A DNA stretch of 64,000 nt from Sphingomonas sp. (GCA_017849555.1 JAFIGU010000107.1:1-64000), one strand, 5' to 3'; counted from the first letter of the stretch, positions 32,518 through 41,310 are shown. Program-made: numbers and translations. Notes: generated by a model from the sequence alone, not told the origin.

Positions 32518-33236
32518 GCCGCTTGCTCCCGCAGCACCGGCGCGACCACCCAGGGCAAGGGGCCGCCGCTGGCGATCACCTCGTCCATCTCGACCACGTC
32601 CTTGTAGAAATCGAACGACTTGAAGAAGCCGGCGTGACGATAGGTATAAGCATCGTGCCGCCCGATCAGCGGCGGGATGATATCGCGCTCGAGATTCTCA
32701 CCGTTCCAGTCGTCGAAGATCGACGGGTCCATCACCATGAAGCCCGCATTGATCCAATAATCCTCGATCAGCGGCTTTTCGACGAATTTGCTGATCGCGC
32801 CATCGTCGGCGACGCTCATCACGCCATATTGCGAATACATCGGCACCGAGGTGATCGTCAGCCGCGCGTCATGGCCGTGGTGAAAGGCGACCAGATCGTC
32901 GAGCGGGACGTCGCACAGCCCGTCGCCGTAGGTCGCGATGAACGGGCCGTCGATCAGGTGGCGGCAATTATAGATGCGGCGTCCGGTATCCGAATCCTCG
33001 CCGGTATCGACGATCTCGATCCGCGCGCCGATATCCTTGCCCTCGAAATAATCGTGAAGAACATCCTTGCGATAACCCGCAGCGAGAATGAAGTCGGTGA
33101 AGCCCTGACGGATGAAGTTCTTGATCACATGAACCAGAACCGGGGTGCCGCCCAGCGGCAGCATCGGCTTGGGCAGATAAGTGGTGAAGGGAAAGGCCCT
33201 GATACCTTGCCCGCCGCATAGAATAACGACCTTCAT
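32514..33236 (-). CDS. rfbF: Glucose-1-phosphate cytidylyltransferase
   Basis: A 240-residue nucleotidyltransferase making CDP-glucose from CTP and glucose 1-phosphate. The N-terminal signature is VILCGGQGIRAFPFTTYLPKPMLPLGG, slightly different from the usual GG-x-GTRL but typical of RfbF. FIATYGDGLCDVPL carries the metal-binding aspartate, and FVEKP and WINAGFMV complete the sugar site. It lies in the leftward exopolysaccharide operon, 18 bp after the beta-propeller lipoprotein gene and overlapping the dehydratase by 4 bp. The order rfbF-rfbG is the same as in O-antigen dideoxyhexose loci. Confidence 0.92.
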   Translation of the reverse strand: MKVVILCGGQGIRAFPFTTYLPKPMLPLGGTPVLVHVIKNFIRQGFTDFILAAGYRKDVLHDYFEGKDIGARIEIVDTGEDSDTGRRIYNCRHLIDGPFIATYGDGLCDVPLDDLVAFHHGHDARLTITSVPMYSQYGVMSVADDGAISKFVEKPLIEDYWINAGFMVMDPSIFDDWNGENLERDIIPPLIGRHDAYTYRHAGFFKSFDFYKDVVEMDEVIASGGPLPWVVAPVLREQAA

Positions 33237-33254
33237 GGAATGTCTCCCCTTCCA

Positions 33255-34382
33255 TCATCGTTGAACAGCGTTCGTCACTTCCCCTGTCGCCCGCTCGAAC
33301 CGGTCGAGCGGCATCGCCGCGAAGCCGATTCCGAATTCCGGCCCCTTCAATCCGCGCTTGATCAGCGGCGCGAGCGCGGCCTGCCGCACATGCCCGCCGA
33401 ACCAGAGCTTGAGCATGCCGTCGTCGACGAGCGGCGCGGGGGCGAGGATCTCGCCGCCGGTCCAGCGCGCGCTGTCGCGGGTCACGACCGGCGCGCGATC
33501 CTCGTCGAACGGCGGCGAGCCGTCGCGCGAACGCGCGTGGTGGATCGCCACCTGCCGCCACTCGGGATCGCCGCCCTTGAGGACATGGACGACCGAATAG
33601 AAGAGGTCGACGCTCCCGTCGGCGCGCGCCAGCGCGGCGGGCGAGCTATAGCCGGCATAGCCTTGCGCCGCGGGATAGAGCGCGCCCTGCGTCAGCACCT
33701 GCCGCGGTGCGGAAAAATGCGTGCCGTCGGTCGATTCGACCACGCCGATCGACTGGAGCGGCGGCCCGCCACCCTCGCGCGCGCCGACCGCGGAGAAATA
33801 GATCAGCAGCCGATCCTTCACCACCACCGCGCCGGGCTCGCCGACGAGATAGCCGTTCCAGTCGGTCGCGCCGCCGGTCGCCTTGAGCAAGGTCCACTGC
33901 GCCACCTGCCATGTGACCCCGTCGCCCGACACGGCGAGCCCGATCGCCATCGGCGATGCCGCGCCCGACGGATAAATACCGGTAAAGGCCATGAAATATC
34001 GGCCGGCGAAGCGCACGACGCTCGGCGTCTCGACGCTGACATAGGGGCCGCCCTGCGGCGACAGCAAGGGTTGGGCGGGCGAGAGCGACCAGCTGCGCCC
34101 GTCCGGCGATACCGCACGGAACGGCAGGATCGGCGGCTCGAACGGTTTGACCGTGCTGGTCGTCAGATACATGACGTACCCCCGCCCCTCGCGCAGCACC
34201 GACGGATCGTTCCACAACGCCTGCGCGCGCAGCGCCCCGGCGGGCAATTGCGGCGCAGCCTCGACCCGCCAGTCCGGTTGGGCCGCAGGCAGCACCGGCT
34301 CGGGCGCCGCGGCGCCGCAGCCCGCCAGCATCGCCAGCGGCGCGAGTTGATGCGCGAGCCGGGGAAGAAATCGCGCCCGCAT
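33255..34382 (-). CDS. Beta-propeller glycoside-hydrolase-like lipoprotein
   Basis: A 375-residue exported lipoprotein; the lipobox is LAGCG near residue 22. The rest shows repeated blades of the five-bladed GH43/GH32/GH130-like propeller: LWNDPSVLREGRGYVMYLT, SVETPSVVRFAGRYFMAFTG, VGEPGAVVVKDRLLIYFS, GGEILAPAPLVDDGMLKLWF. The recurrent acidic residue near each blade start (NDPSV, GEPGA) fits a catalytic centre, though I cannot assign the residues. The ATG overlaps the stop of the sugar-phosphate transferase (TGATG); the frame is open upstream but antisense-like. Sited inside an exopolysaccharide operon, it may trim or modify the polymer, or bind it. No specific activity is claimed. Confidence 0.75.
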   Translation of the reverse strand: MRARFLPRLAHQLAPLAMLAGCGAAAPEPVLPAAQPDWRVEAAPQLPAGALRAQALWNDPSVLREGRGYVMYLTTSTVKPFEPPILPFRAVSPDGRSWSLSPAQPLLSPQGGPYVSVETPSVVRFAGRYFMAFTGIYPSGAASPMAIGLAVSGDGVTWQVAQWTLLKATGGATDWNGYLVGEPGAVVVKDRLLIYFSAVGAREGGGPPLQSIGVVESTDGTHFSAPRQVLTQGALYPAAQGYAGYSSPAALARADGSVDLFYSVVHVLKGGDPEWRQVAIHHARSRDGSPPFDEDRAPVVTRDSARWTGGEILAPAPLVDDGMLKLWFGGHVRQAALAPLIKRGLKGPEFGIGFAAMPLDRFERATGEVTNAVQR

Positions 34383-35821
34383 CAATAAGCATTCCGGCCG
34401 TGGAACGGCACGATCAGCGTCTGGAGCAGGATCTTGAGATCGAGCCGCAGCGACCAGCGGCGCAGATATTCGATATCGTGCGCGACACGCTGCTGCATCT
34501 TGTCCAGCGTCTCGGTCTCGCCGCGCCACCCGTTGACCTGGGCGAGTCCGGTGATCCCCGGCTTGATCTTGTGCCGCACCATATAGCGGCGGATCACCGT
34601 GCGGAACTCTTCGTTGAGTCTTACCGGATGCGGGCGCGGCCCGATCACCGACATGCTGCCGTCGAGCACGTTGAAGAATTGCGGCAGCTCGTCGAGCGAG
34701 GTGCGGCGCAGGATCGCCCCGACGCGCGTCACCCGCGTGTCGCCGCGCCGCGCCTGCACGAACCGATCCTCGCCGCCCGCATACATGCTGCGGAATTTCC
34801 AGATCTGGAACGGCTTGCCGTCCAGCCCGTAGCGTGTCTGGCGATAGAAGACCGGGCCGGGCGAATCGAGGCGGATCAGCAGCGCGATCAGGATCGTCGG
34901 GATCAGAATGATCGGCAGGATCAACACCAATAATGCGACGTCCTCGATCCGCTTGACGACACGCGAATAGCCCTCGAACGGCGACTCGACCACGCTGACG
35001 ACTGGCTGGCCATAGAGATCGTCCCAGCGCGCGCCGACGAGATCCAGTCGCGACAGCGGCGGACAATAATAGATCGACGCGGTGGTATCCCCAAACCGGT
35101 CGATGATCGCCTTGATCCGCTGCTCCGCCGCCATCGGCAGCGTGACATAGATGCGGCTGACCCGGCCCTGCCGCGCGAGCTGGTACAATTGGTCGACATT
35201 GCCGCCGAACGCATCCTCGCCCAGCGCGACGGTGCGCCCGTCCGCCGGGCGGCGATCGTCGAATACGCCGAGCGGCCGGATCCCCATCCAGCGATGCTTG
35301 TCGAACACCGCCAGCAGGCGCTCGGTCGTATCGGTGGCGCCGATAAAGGCCGCATTGCGCTGATCGTGGCCGAAGGCGCGATAATAGCGCAGCGCCATCC
35401 GCAGGATGATGCGGAACAGCATGATCGCCGCCAGCGATGAGGCATACCATCCCGCCGCCGCCGGCAGCCACCGCCCCGCCTGGTCGAGCGGCAGATCGCC
35501 GATCAGATAGAAGGATGCCATGATCGCCACGAAACAGGCAGTCCAATAGACCGTCAGCTTGGCGAGCTCGTGCCGCAGTCTATTGATCCGCCACGATCGG
35601 CTGAGATGAGAAAAGGATGCGATCAGCTCCAATATTGCGATGCATAGCAATGCTTCCACCGCGATCGGGTGCGGCGATTCCCAACCGGCGGCAAAGACGA
35701 GGAACAGCATCGCGACGACGAGCGCGGTATCGGTCAACCGGCATAGGCGCACGAAAACGGCGCCGAATTGCTGGACTACGCCGCGCGATCTGAAATCGTC
35801 ATCTGTTCGGCCATCACGCAT
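34382..35821 (-). CDS. Undecaprenyl-phosphate sugar phosphotransferase (WcaJ/PssY-like)
   Basis: A 479-residue polyprenyl glycosylphosphotransferase that starts repeat-unit assembly by moving a sugar phosphate onto undecaprenyl phosphate. Four N-terminal membrane helices come first, then a CoA-binding-like Rossmann domain (AAFIGATDTTERLLAVFD), then a fifth hydrophobic segment, then the bacterial sugar transferase core (PGPVFYRQTRYGLDGKPF, WKFRSM, DELPQFFNVLDGSMSVIGPRP, PGITGLAQVNGWRGET). It is the first gene of the leftward operon and faces the control region at 35822-36171. Glucose 1-phosphate is the commonest donor for the family; galactose is possible. Confidence 0.93.
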   Translation of the reverse strand: MRDGRTDDDFRSRGVVQQFGAVFVRLCRLTDTALVVAMLFLVFAAGWESPHPIAVEALLCIAILELIASFSHLSRSWRINRLRHELAKLTVYWTACFVAIMASFYLIGDLPLDQAGRWLPAAAGWYASSLAAIMLFRIILRMALRYYRAFGHDQRNAAFIGATDTTERLLAVFDKHRWMGIRPLGVFDDRRPADGRTVALGEDAFGGNVDQLYQLARQGRVSRIYVTLPMAAEQRIKAIIDRFGDTTASIYYCPPLSRLDLVGARWDDLYGQPVVSVVESPFEGYSRVVKRIEDVALLVLILPIILIPTILIALLIRLDSPGPVFYRQTRYGLDGKPFQIWKFRSMYAGGEDRFVQARRGDTRVTRVGAILRRTSLDELPQFFNVLDGSMSVIGPRPHPVRLNEEFRTVIRRYMVRHKIKPGITGLAQVNGWRGETETLDKMQQRVAHDIEYLRRWSLRLDLKILLQTLIVPFHGRNAY

Positions 35822-35928
35822 GACAGATCATCACCCCCGATTGATAAAGGAGGGAAGCTTTCACACATACGCTTTGAACGCCGCGGTTCGCTGTTCTGCC
35901 AGCCGGTTCGGATAGTTAGAGCACGAAC

Positions 35929-35960
35929 CGATTCGCCCCTTTACTCGCGAATCGAAGGGG
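35929..35960. repeat. Interleaved inverted repeats
   Basis: CGATTCGC (35929-35936) pairs with GCGAATCG (35947-35954), while CCCTT (35937-35941) pairs with AAGGG (35955-35959). The order is arm 1, arm 2, arm 1', arm 2', so the two stems are either alternative hairpins or a pseudoknot. It could also be a protein-binding palindrome pair. Confidence 0.5.
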
Positions 35961-36086
35961 ATCGTGATCAACAACTTTACGAATGTTAATAGCCAATAAG
36001 TACAAAATTTCGTCGCGTCCCAGAATGAGACAGGGCGAATCTCTTTGTTGATTCATCTTGGTATTTCAAGATTATGACGCGGCCGT

Positions 36087-36109
36087 GATGATTTCATCTA
36101 TGAATCATC
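36087..36109. repeat. Near-perfect palindrome before the rightward operon
   Basis: GATGATTTCAT and ATGAATCATC are inverted around CT with one extra T. It lies 63 bp before the ATG of the first rightward gene, a natural operator position. TGATTCAT also occurs at 36049-36056. Confidence 0.45.
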
Positions 36110-36171
36110 CGCCTCAAGTATCGCGTTATTCATAGCTGGCGACATCGGATTCCGTGCGGGAGCGATGACCA

Positions 36172-37290
36172 ATGTTATGCGGACTGGGCTTGCATCGAAC
36201 AGGCGCGCGAGCGGTATGGAATGCCGGCATCGGCTTTTCGACCTGCGCGCATTGCGGCCGCGAGATCATCCGCCGCCCCGGCCGCCCGTGGGCGCGCGTT
36301 CCCCGCGGTTATGTCGTCGTGTGGAGACCCATACGGCCCGACCCGCCGAGGGCTGCCGGCGAGCATCGCGACTGGAGCAAGCCGGCGAGCTGGATCGCCG
36401 ACGCCGCAAGCGAATCGCATCCGCCGAACATGGCCGAGATGCTCGAGGCGATAACCGCACAGCCGCCCTTCACCGACATGATATCGTCGCTGTCGCCGCT
36501 GCCCGCGCCGGCAACGCTTGCGCCGGTGCCTGACGCGACTGCGGAGATCCCCGCCGATCCGCCGCGCGAGCCCGTGGAGCGCGCCCGTCCGCCACAACCC
36601 TCGCGGCGCGCCGCGCGGATCCGCACGACGCTCTCGCTGCTGCACCACCGGATCGCCCGCCGCCTTGCGCGGCCGGCGGTCGCGCGCGAACCCGCATCGC
36701 GCGGTTTTCGTCACCTCGCGCGGCGGATCGGCGCGGCGCAGCCGGATGGCAAGCGGATCGCGACGATCCTGCTGAGCGCGGTCTGCGACGCGGGCACCGC
36801 CAACGATACGATGCTGATGTTCGCCGCAATGCTGCAGGACGAGCTCGGCGGGCGATTGCTGGTCGTCGATGCGACGCTGCGCGCCGACGGCATCAGCAGC
36901 GCGCTCGGGCTGAGCGCGGTCCCGGGCTTTTCCGACATGCGGGATGACGATCCCCACGGCACGCTCGAAATGATCCAACTCCTCCCGCGGCCCTCGGTCT
37001 TCCTGATGCCTGCGGGGCTGAATCCCGGCGCGGTGAATTCGAACGATCTCCCCGCGCTGCTGCCGGCCCTATCCGCGCATTTCGATCATATCCTCATCCA
37101 GCAGCACGCCATTTTCAGCGACACGCGCTACCTGCCGATCGCCGCCGGCGCCGATCTGGTGATCGTGCTGGCCGAGGAGGGCCAGTCGCGCATGCCCGAT
37201 CTCGCGCGCTGCCGCGAAACGTTTCGCGCCAATGCGATCGGGCAGGTCGGGATGCTGCTCGCGCTCCCGCCGACGGATCCAACCGCGTGA
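36172..37290 (+). CDS. Zinc-ribbon protein fused to a tyrosine-kinase-like (CpsD) domain without Walker A
   Basis: A 372-residue protein. Residues 1-50 carry a CxxCG ribbon (STCAHCGREIIR) after an MLCGLGLHR start, a small domain I associate with sphingomonad polysaccharide loci. A Pro-rich linker follows to about 180. The C-terminal half follows the CpsD/BY-kinase fold: ATILLSAV, then LLVVDATLRADGISSALGL (Walker A'), PGFSDM, VFLMPAG and FDHILIQQHAI. At the Walker A site it reads CDAGTANDT, with no GK(S/T), and no C-terminal tyrosine cluster is present, so kinase activity is doubtful. GGGAG lies 9 bp before the ATG. It heads the rightward operon and may regulate the GumC/Wzz protein without catalysis. 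Confidence 0.8.
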   Translation: MLCGLGLHRTGARAVWNAGIGFSTCAHCGREIIRRPGRPWARVPRGYVVVWRPIRPDPPRAAGEHRDWSKPASWIADAASESHPPNMAEMLEAITAQPPFTDMISSLSPLPAPATLAPVPDATAEIPADPPREPVERARPPQPSRRAARIRTTLSLLHHRIARRLARPAVAREPASRGFRHLARRIGAAQPDGKRIATILLSAVCDAGTANDTMLMFAAMLQDELGGRLLVVDATLRADGISSALGLSAVPGFSDMRDDDPHGTLEMIQLLPRPSVFLMPAGLNPGAVNSNDLPALLPALSAHFDHILIQQHAIFSDTRYLPIAAGADLVIVLAEEGQSRMPDLARCRETFRANAIGQVGMLLALPPTDPTA

Positions 37291-38783
37291 TCCGCCGTCT
37301 CGCGCCTGCCGACGCCGATCTTCGCGTGCTCGGCCTCGCGGCGCTGGCGGCGGCAATTGCGGCGCTGATCGTCGTCGCCGGGCTCTCCCCGTCGCCGAAG
37401 ATCGCATTGCTGTCCGCCGGGGCGATCGCGGGGGCGGGGATGATGATCGCGTCGGGCAATCCGCGGCTGTTCTGCCTTTGGGGTCTCGGTCTCACCGCGC
37501 CGCTCGGGATCGCCAAGCGTTTCCATCCGCTGCCGCATATGGGCGGCGCCGGCGCCTATTCGATCGAGGCGGTCGACTTCTTCCTCGTCGCGCTCGTCTG
37601 CTTCCTGGTGCGCGATATCCTTGCCGGGCATCGCCGGCTGCGGCTCTCCCCCGTCACCTTCTGGTGGAGCGTGATGATCCTGCTCGGCGCCTTCACCGCC
37701 TCGGTCGGCCCGTTCGGGCATCTGCCGCTAGTCGAAGCGGTCCAGATGGCCAAGACGCTGCTATTGTTCCTCGTCCTCGTCAACGAACTGGTGCGCGTGC
37801 GCCAGTTCCTGCATCTTTTTGCCGCATTGTGCTGCGGGCTGATGCTGCAGTCGCTGATCGGCATCCTGCAATATGCCAAGAAGGGCGCGATCGGGCTGCA
37901 GTCGCTCGGCGAGGCGACCGCCACCACGCTCGAATATGCCAATAAGGCGACCTATATGGACGGCGGCGACACCTTCCGCATCGGGGCGTTGCTCGGCCAT
38001 CCCAATCTGCTCGCCGGGTTCATCGTCATCATCGCGCCGATGCTGCTGGCGATGCTGGCGACGCGGGTCGGGCGCGTCTGGCGCTGGCCGATCGCGCTCA
38101 CGCTGGCGACCGCGATGCTCGCGCTGCTGCTCACGTTGTCGCGCTCGGGCTGGCTGGCCTTCGCGCTCGCGGTGCCGATCGTCATCGCGCTGCTGCTGCG
38201 CCACCCGGCATCGCGCCATCGCGCCGCGCCGCTCGCGATTGCGACGCTGACCGCAACGGCGCTGGGCGCGATCGCGGCCGCCCCCGCCATTCTTCACCGC
38301 TTTACCGGCAGCGATCCGGGCGCGCTCGATTTCCGCTGGGAGTGGATGAGCGTCGCCTGGGGGATGGTAAAGGATCACTGGCTGGTCGGCACCGGGCTCA
38401 ACAGCTTCGTCTACAACCTCCCCGGGCGCACCGAATATGGCGGCCATGTCGGGCTGATCCAGCGGTTCGGCGCGGACTGGCCGGTGGTGCACAATATCTA
38501 CCTGCTCACCTGGGCCGAGCAGGGGACGATCGGTTTCGTGGCTTTCCTCGCGGTGCTTCTTACGCTGCTGCGCATCGGCTGGCGCAACGCGCGCGACTGC
38601 GCCGATCCGACCTTGCACGCGCTGAGCATCGGCGCGCTGGCGGGGCTCTGCGCCAATCTGGTCGACGGTTTCGGCAGCTTCTATCTGCGCCAGATGCCGG
38701 GCGCGCGCGTCTTCTGGATGGCCGCGGCGATCGTCGTCGCGGTGCGCTACTGGCAAATGGCCAACCGGCCGGTGACGGCATGA
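37287..38783 (+). CDS. O-antigen/exopolysaccharide polymerase (Wzy/WaaL-like)
   Basis: A 498-residue inner membrane protein with about 12 hydrophobic helices and one large periplasmic loop near residues 345-410 that holds the Wzy_C features (DFRWEWMSVAWGMVKDHWLVGTGLNSF and VVHNIYLLTWAEQG). Such proteins link repeat units in the periplasm. The GTG start overlaps the previous stop by 4 bp (GTGA), and the flippase follows with another 4-bp overlap. As a polymerase beside Wzx and Wzz/Wza it defines a Wzy-dependent pathway. A ligase role is possible on sequence alone but is less likely in this context. Confidence 0.88.
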   Translation: MIRRLAPADADLRVLGLAALAAAIAALIVVAGLSPSPKIALLSAGAIAGAGMMIASGNPRLFCLWGLGLTAPLGIAKRFHPLPHMGGAGAYSIEAVDFFLVALVCFLVRDILAGHRRLRLSPVTFWWSVMILLGAFTASVGPFGHLPLVEAVQMAKTLLLFLVLVNELVRVRQFLHLFAALCCGLMLQSLIGILQYAKKGAIGLQSLGEATATTLEYANKATYMDGGDTFRIGALLGHPNLLAGFIVIIAPMLLAMLATRVGRVWRWPIALTLATAMLALLLTLSRSGWLAFALAVPIVIALLLRHPASRHRAAPLAIATLTATALGAIAAAPAILHRFTGSDPGALDFRWEWMSVAWGMVKDHWLVGTGLNSFVYNLPGRTEYGGHVGLIQRFGADWPVVHNIYLLTWAEQGTIGFVAFLAVLLTLLRIGWRNARDCADPTLHALSIGALAGLCANLVDGFGSFYLRQMPGARVFWMAAAIVVAVRYWQMANRPVTA

Positions 38784-40210
38784 GCGCGCGCAGCCTCCTC
38801 CATAATTCCGCCAGCCTCGTCGCCGGCAGGATCGCCTTGTCGGCGCTGCGCATGATCAGCGCGCTGATCGTCGCGCGGCTCGCCGGCGCAGCCGATTTCG
38901 GCGCCTACATGCTGGTGCTGGCCTATGTGACCTTGTTCGAATGGCTGGTCGATTTCGGCCAGACCGACATCGCCGTGCGCGATATCGCGCATGTGCCCGC
39001 GCGGCGCGACACGCTGCTGACCGCGCTCGCACGGATCAAGGCGCTTCAGGGCGTAGCGGGCGCCGCGGCCCTGCCGCTGCTGCTGGCGATGGGCGATGAT
39101 CGCGCGCTGGTGCTCGCGGGGCTGGTCGGCGGCGCGTCGGTGCTCGCCAATGCGTGGCTCCAGCCGGCGCGCGCGGCGCTGCGGCTCGCGATGCGGATGG
39201 ACCGCGATATCGCCGCGGAGCTGGCGGGGACGCTCGCGACGCTGCCGCTGCTGGCGGCGGCGGCCTGGGCCGGCGCGCCGGTCGCGCTGCTGACCGCCGC
39301 ATTCGCCGCGGCGCGTCTCGTCCAGGCGGGGTTGGCGATCCACTGGGCCGCGCCGCTGATGCGCCGCTGCGCGCCGCCGCGCGGGATGGCGCTGGATCTG
39401 CTCAGGCAAGCGGCGCCGCTCGGCCTCGCCGGGCTGCTGGTCGTCACCTATGACGCGCTCGCGCCGCTGCTTCTCGCGCGCTTGCTCGATCTCAAGGCGG
39501 TCGCGCTCTATATGGCGGCGGCGCGCTTCATCTTCCCCGTGCTGGTCGCGGTGCAGGGTGTCACCTCGGCCTTCTTCCCCGTCCTCGCGCAACGCGGCGC
39601 CGGGCTGGCGCGCACGCAACAGGCCGCGCTGATCCTCTCCACCGGCGCGGCGGCGCTGATGTTCGCCGGCATCCACGGCGGCGCATCGTTCCTGATGGGG
39701 CTGATGGGGCCCGAATTCCTCGCGGGGGTCGCGGTGCTGCGGCTGATGGCATGGACCCTGCTGCTGCGCGCGATCACCACCGTCATGTCGCCGCTGATCG
39801 TCATCGCCGGGTGGCAGGGAAAGGCGATGGGGCTGACGTTGCTGTCGCTGATGGGCCAGGGCGCGGCGCTGCTGTTGCTCGTCCCGCGCTTCGGCGTGCT
39901 CGGCGCGGCGATCGGCTATCTCGTCGTCGAGCTGCTCCTTGGCACCGCGATCGTCTCCTGGCTCGGCCAGCGCGCGGTGCAGATTCGGCTCGACTGGCGA
40001 CCGGTCGCGGCGTTGCTGGCCATCGCGGCGGCATCGGTGGCGATCGTCGACGCCAGCCCGATCGCCGGCTCCTTCCTCGGCGGGGTCGTTGCCGGCACGC
40101 TGGTGACGACGCTGGCGGCGATTGCCGCGGTCGCGGCGCGCTTCAGCATCCGGCCGCTGTGGCACGAGCTGCGCCAAGGCCGGATGATCGTTTCGGGAGG
40201 CATGGCATGA
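38780..40210 (+). CDS. Polysaccharide flippase (Wzx/MATE-like)
   Basis: A 476-residue protein with 12-14 hydrophobic helices in the pattern of polysaccharide biosynthesis (RfbX/Wzx) exporters: an N-terminal NSASLVAGRIALSALRMI, GAADFGAYMLVLAYVTL in the first repeat, and YMAAARFIFPVLVAVQGV in the second. It moves lipid-linked repeat units across the inner membrane. The ATG at 38780 overlaps the polymerase stop; the same frame is open further upstream but there it only shadows the polymerase gene. The next gene starts 4 bp before its stop. Confidence 0.9.
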   Translation: MSARSLLHNSASLVAGRIALSALRMISALIVARLAGAADFGAYMLVLAYVTLFEWLVDFGQTDIAVRDIAHVPARRDTLLTALARIKALQGVAGAAALPLLLAMGDDRALVLAGLVGGASVLANAWLQPARAALRLAMRMDRDIAAELAGTLATLPLLAAAAWAGAPVALLTAAFAAARLVQAGLAIHWAAPLMRRCAPPRGMALDLLRQAAPLGLAGLLVVTYDALAPLLLARLLDLKAVALYMAAARFIFPVLVAVQGVTSAFFPVLAQRGAGLARTQQAALILSTGAAALMFAGIHGGASFLMGLMGPEFLAGVAVLRLMAWTLLLRAITTVMSPLIVIAGWQGKAMGLTLLSLMGQGAALLLLVPRFGVLGAAIGYLVVELLLGTAIVSWLGQRAVQIRLDWRPVAALLAIAAASVAIVDASPIAGSFLGGVVAGTLVTTLAAIAAVAARFSIRPLWHELRQGRMIVSGGMA

Positions 40211-41310
40211 GCGCGCCGCGCGTCGCGATCGCCTGCCCCGGCGTCGGGCTGGTGCAACGCGGGTTCGAACGCCTGTTCCGCGACCTGTTCGACGAGATGC
40301 GCCGCGACCTCAGCATGACGTTGTTCAAGGGCGGCGGCCCGCGCACCGCGGACGAGATCGCGCTCCCCTTCCTGGCGCGCGGCGGGCGCGCGATCCGCTA
40401 TCTGCCGATCCACCGGCTGATGCGGCGCACCCCGATGCACGCCGAATGCCTCACCTTCGCGCTCGCGCTGCTGCCCCATCTGCGCGACGGCCGCTACGAT
40501 ATCGTCCACGTCATCGATCCGCCGCTCGCGCGGCTTCTGTTCCACCTGCGCCGCGCGCTGAAACTGCGCTTCCGCCTGCTCTATACCGAGGGGACGGCGA
40601 TGCCGCCGCGCGATTATCCGCCGTGCGACGTGCTCCACCAGATTTCCGCCGCGACGCTCGCCGAGGCGGTGGCGGGCGGGCAGACGGCGCGCGCGATGCG
40701 GCTGGTGCCCTGCGGATACCGCCCGGACCATTTCCACACCCGGCTCGGCCGCGCCGAATTGCGCGCGAAGCACGGCATCCCCTCCGATCGCTTCGTGATC
40801 CTCTCGGTCGCGGCGCTCAATCGCGGGCACAAGCGCACCCACCACCTGATCGACGAGGTCGCGCGCCTGCCGGGCGCGCCGTTGCTGTGGCTCGACGGCA
40901 GCCTCGATCATGGCGATCCCGATCTGCCCGATTACGCCCGCGCGCGGCTCGGCGATCGGGTGCGGGTGACGCATGTTCGCTCCAGCGAGGTCGGCGAGCT
41001 CTACGCCCTGGCCGATGTCATGCCGCATGCCGCGACCTTCGAGGCATTCGGGCTCGCGCTGGTCGAGGCGGCGGGGGCGGGGCTGCCCGTCGTCACCCAC
41101 GATGCGCCGCATTTCCGCTGGCTGCTGCCCAATCCCGATTGCTGGATCGACATGACCGCGCCGGGCGCGCTCGCGCAATTGCTCGAAACGATGATGCACG
41201 ACCCCGCCGAACGCCAGCGGCGCGTGATGAGCGATCATGTCCGCGCCAATTACGCCTGGTCGACGCTGCGCCCGTCCTATGCCGCGCTCTATCGGGATAT
41301 CGCGGCATGA
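40207..41310 (+). CDS. Glycosyltransferase family 4
   Basis: A 367-residue GT-B enzyme. The N-terminal domain opens with VAIACPGVGLVQRGFERLFRDLF, and the C-terminal donor site has ILSVAALNRGHKRTHHLI and MPHAATFEAFGLALVEAAGAGLPVVTH, which holds the E-x7-E motif. It begins and ends with 4-bp overlaps with its neighbours. It should add one residue to the repeat unit; sugar specificity is not visible. Confidence 0.9.
   Translation: MSAPRVAIACPGVGLVQRGFERLFRDLFDEMRRDLSMTLFKGGGPRTADEIALPFLARGGRAIRYLPIHRLMRRTPMHAECLTFALALLPHLRDGRYDIVHVIDPPLARLLFHLRRALKLRFRLLYTEGTAMPPRDYPPCDVLHQISAATLAEAVAGGQTARAMRLVPCGYRPDHFHTRLGRAELRAKHGIPSDRFVILSVAALNRGHKRTHHLIDEVARLPGAPLLWLDGSLDHGDPDLPDYARARLGDRVRVTHVRSSEVGELYALADVMPHAATFEAFGLALVEAAGAGLPVVTHDAPHFRWLLPNPDCWIDMTAPGALAQLLETMMHDPAERQRRVMSDHVRANYAWSTLRPSYAALYRDIAA

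Larger units (their letters stand above)
35822..36171. promoter_or_regulatory. AT-rich divergent control region of the exopolysaccharide cluster
   Basis: A 350-bp non-coding stretch, clearly AT-richer than its surroundings, from which both exopolysaccharide operons diverge. It contains interleaved inverted repeats at 35929-35960, a near-palindrome at 36087-36109 and a related TTGATTCATC at 36048-36057. No confident -35/-10 pairs were assigned. No ORF here looks real. Confidence 0.6.

Noticed and set aside
36600..37290. C-terminal half of the zinc-ribbon protein considered as an active BY-kinase.
   Set aside because: No GK(S/T) Walker A and no tyrosine cluster could be found, so only a kinase-like fold is claimed.
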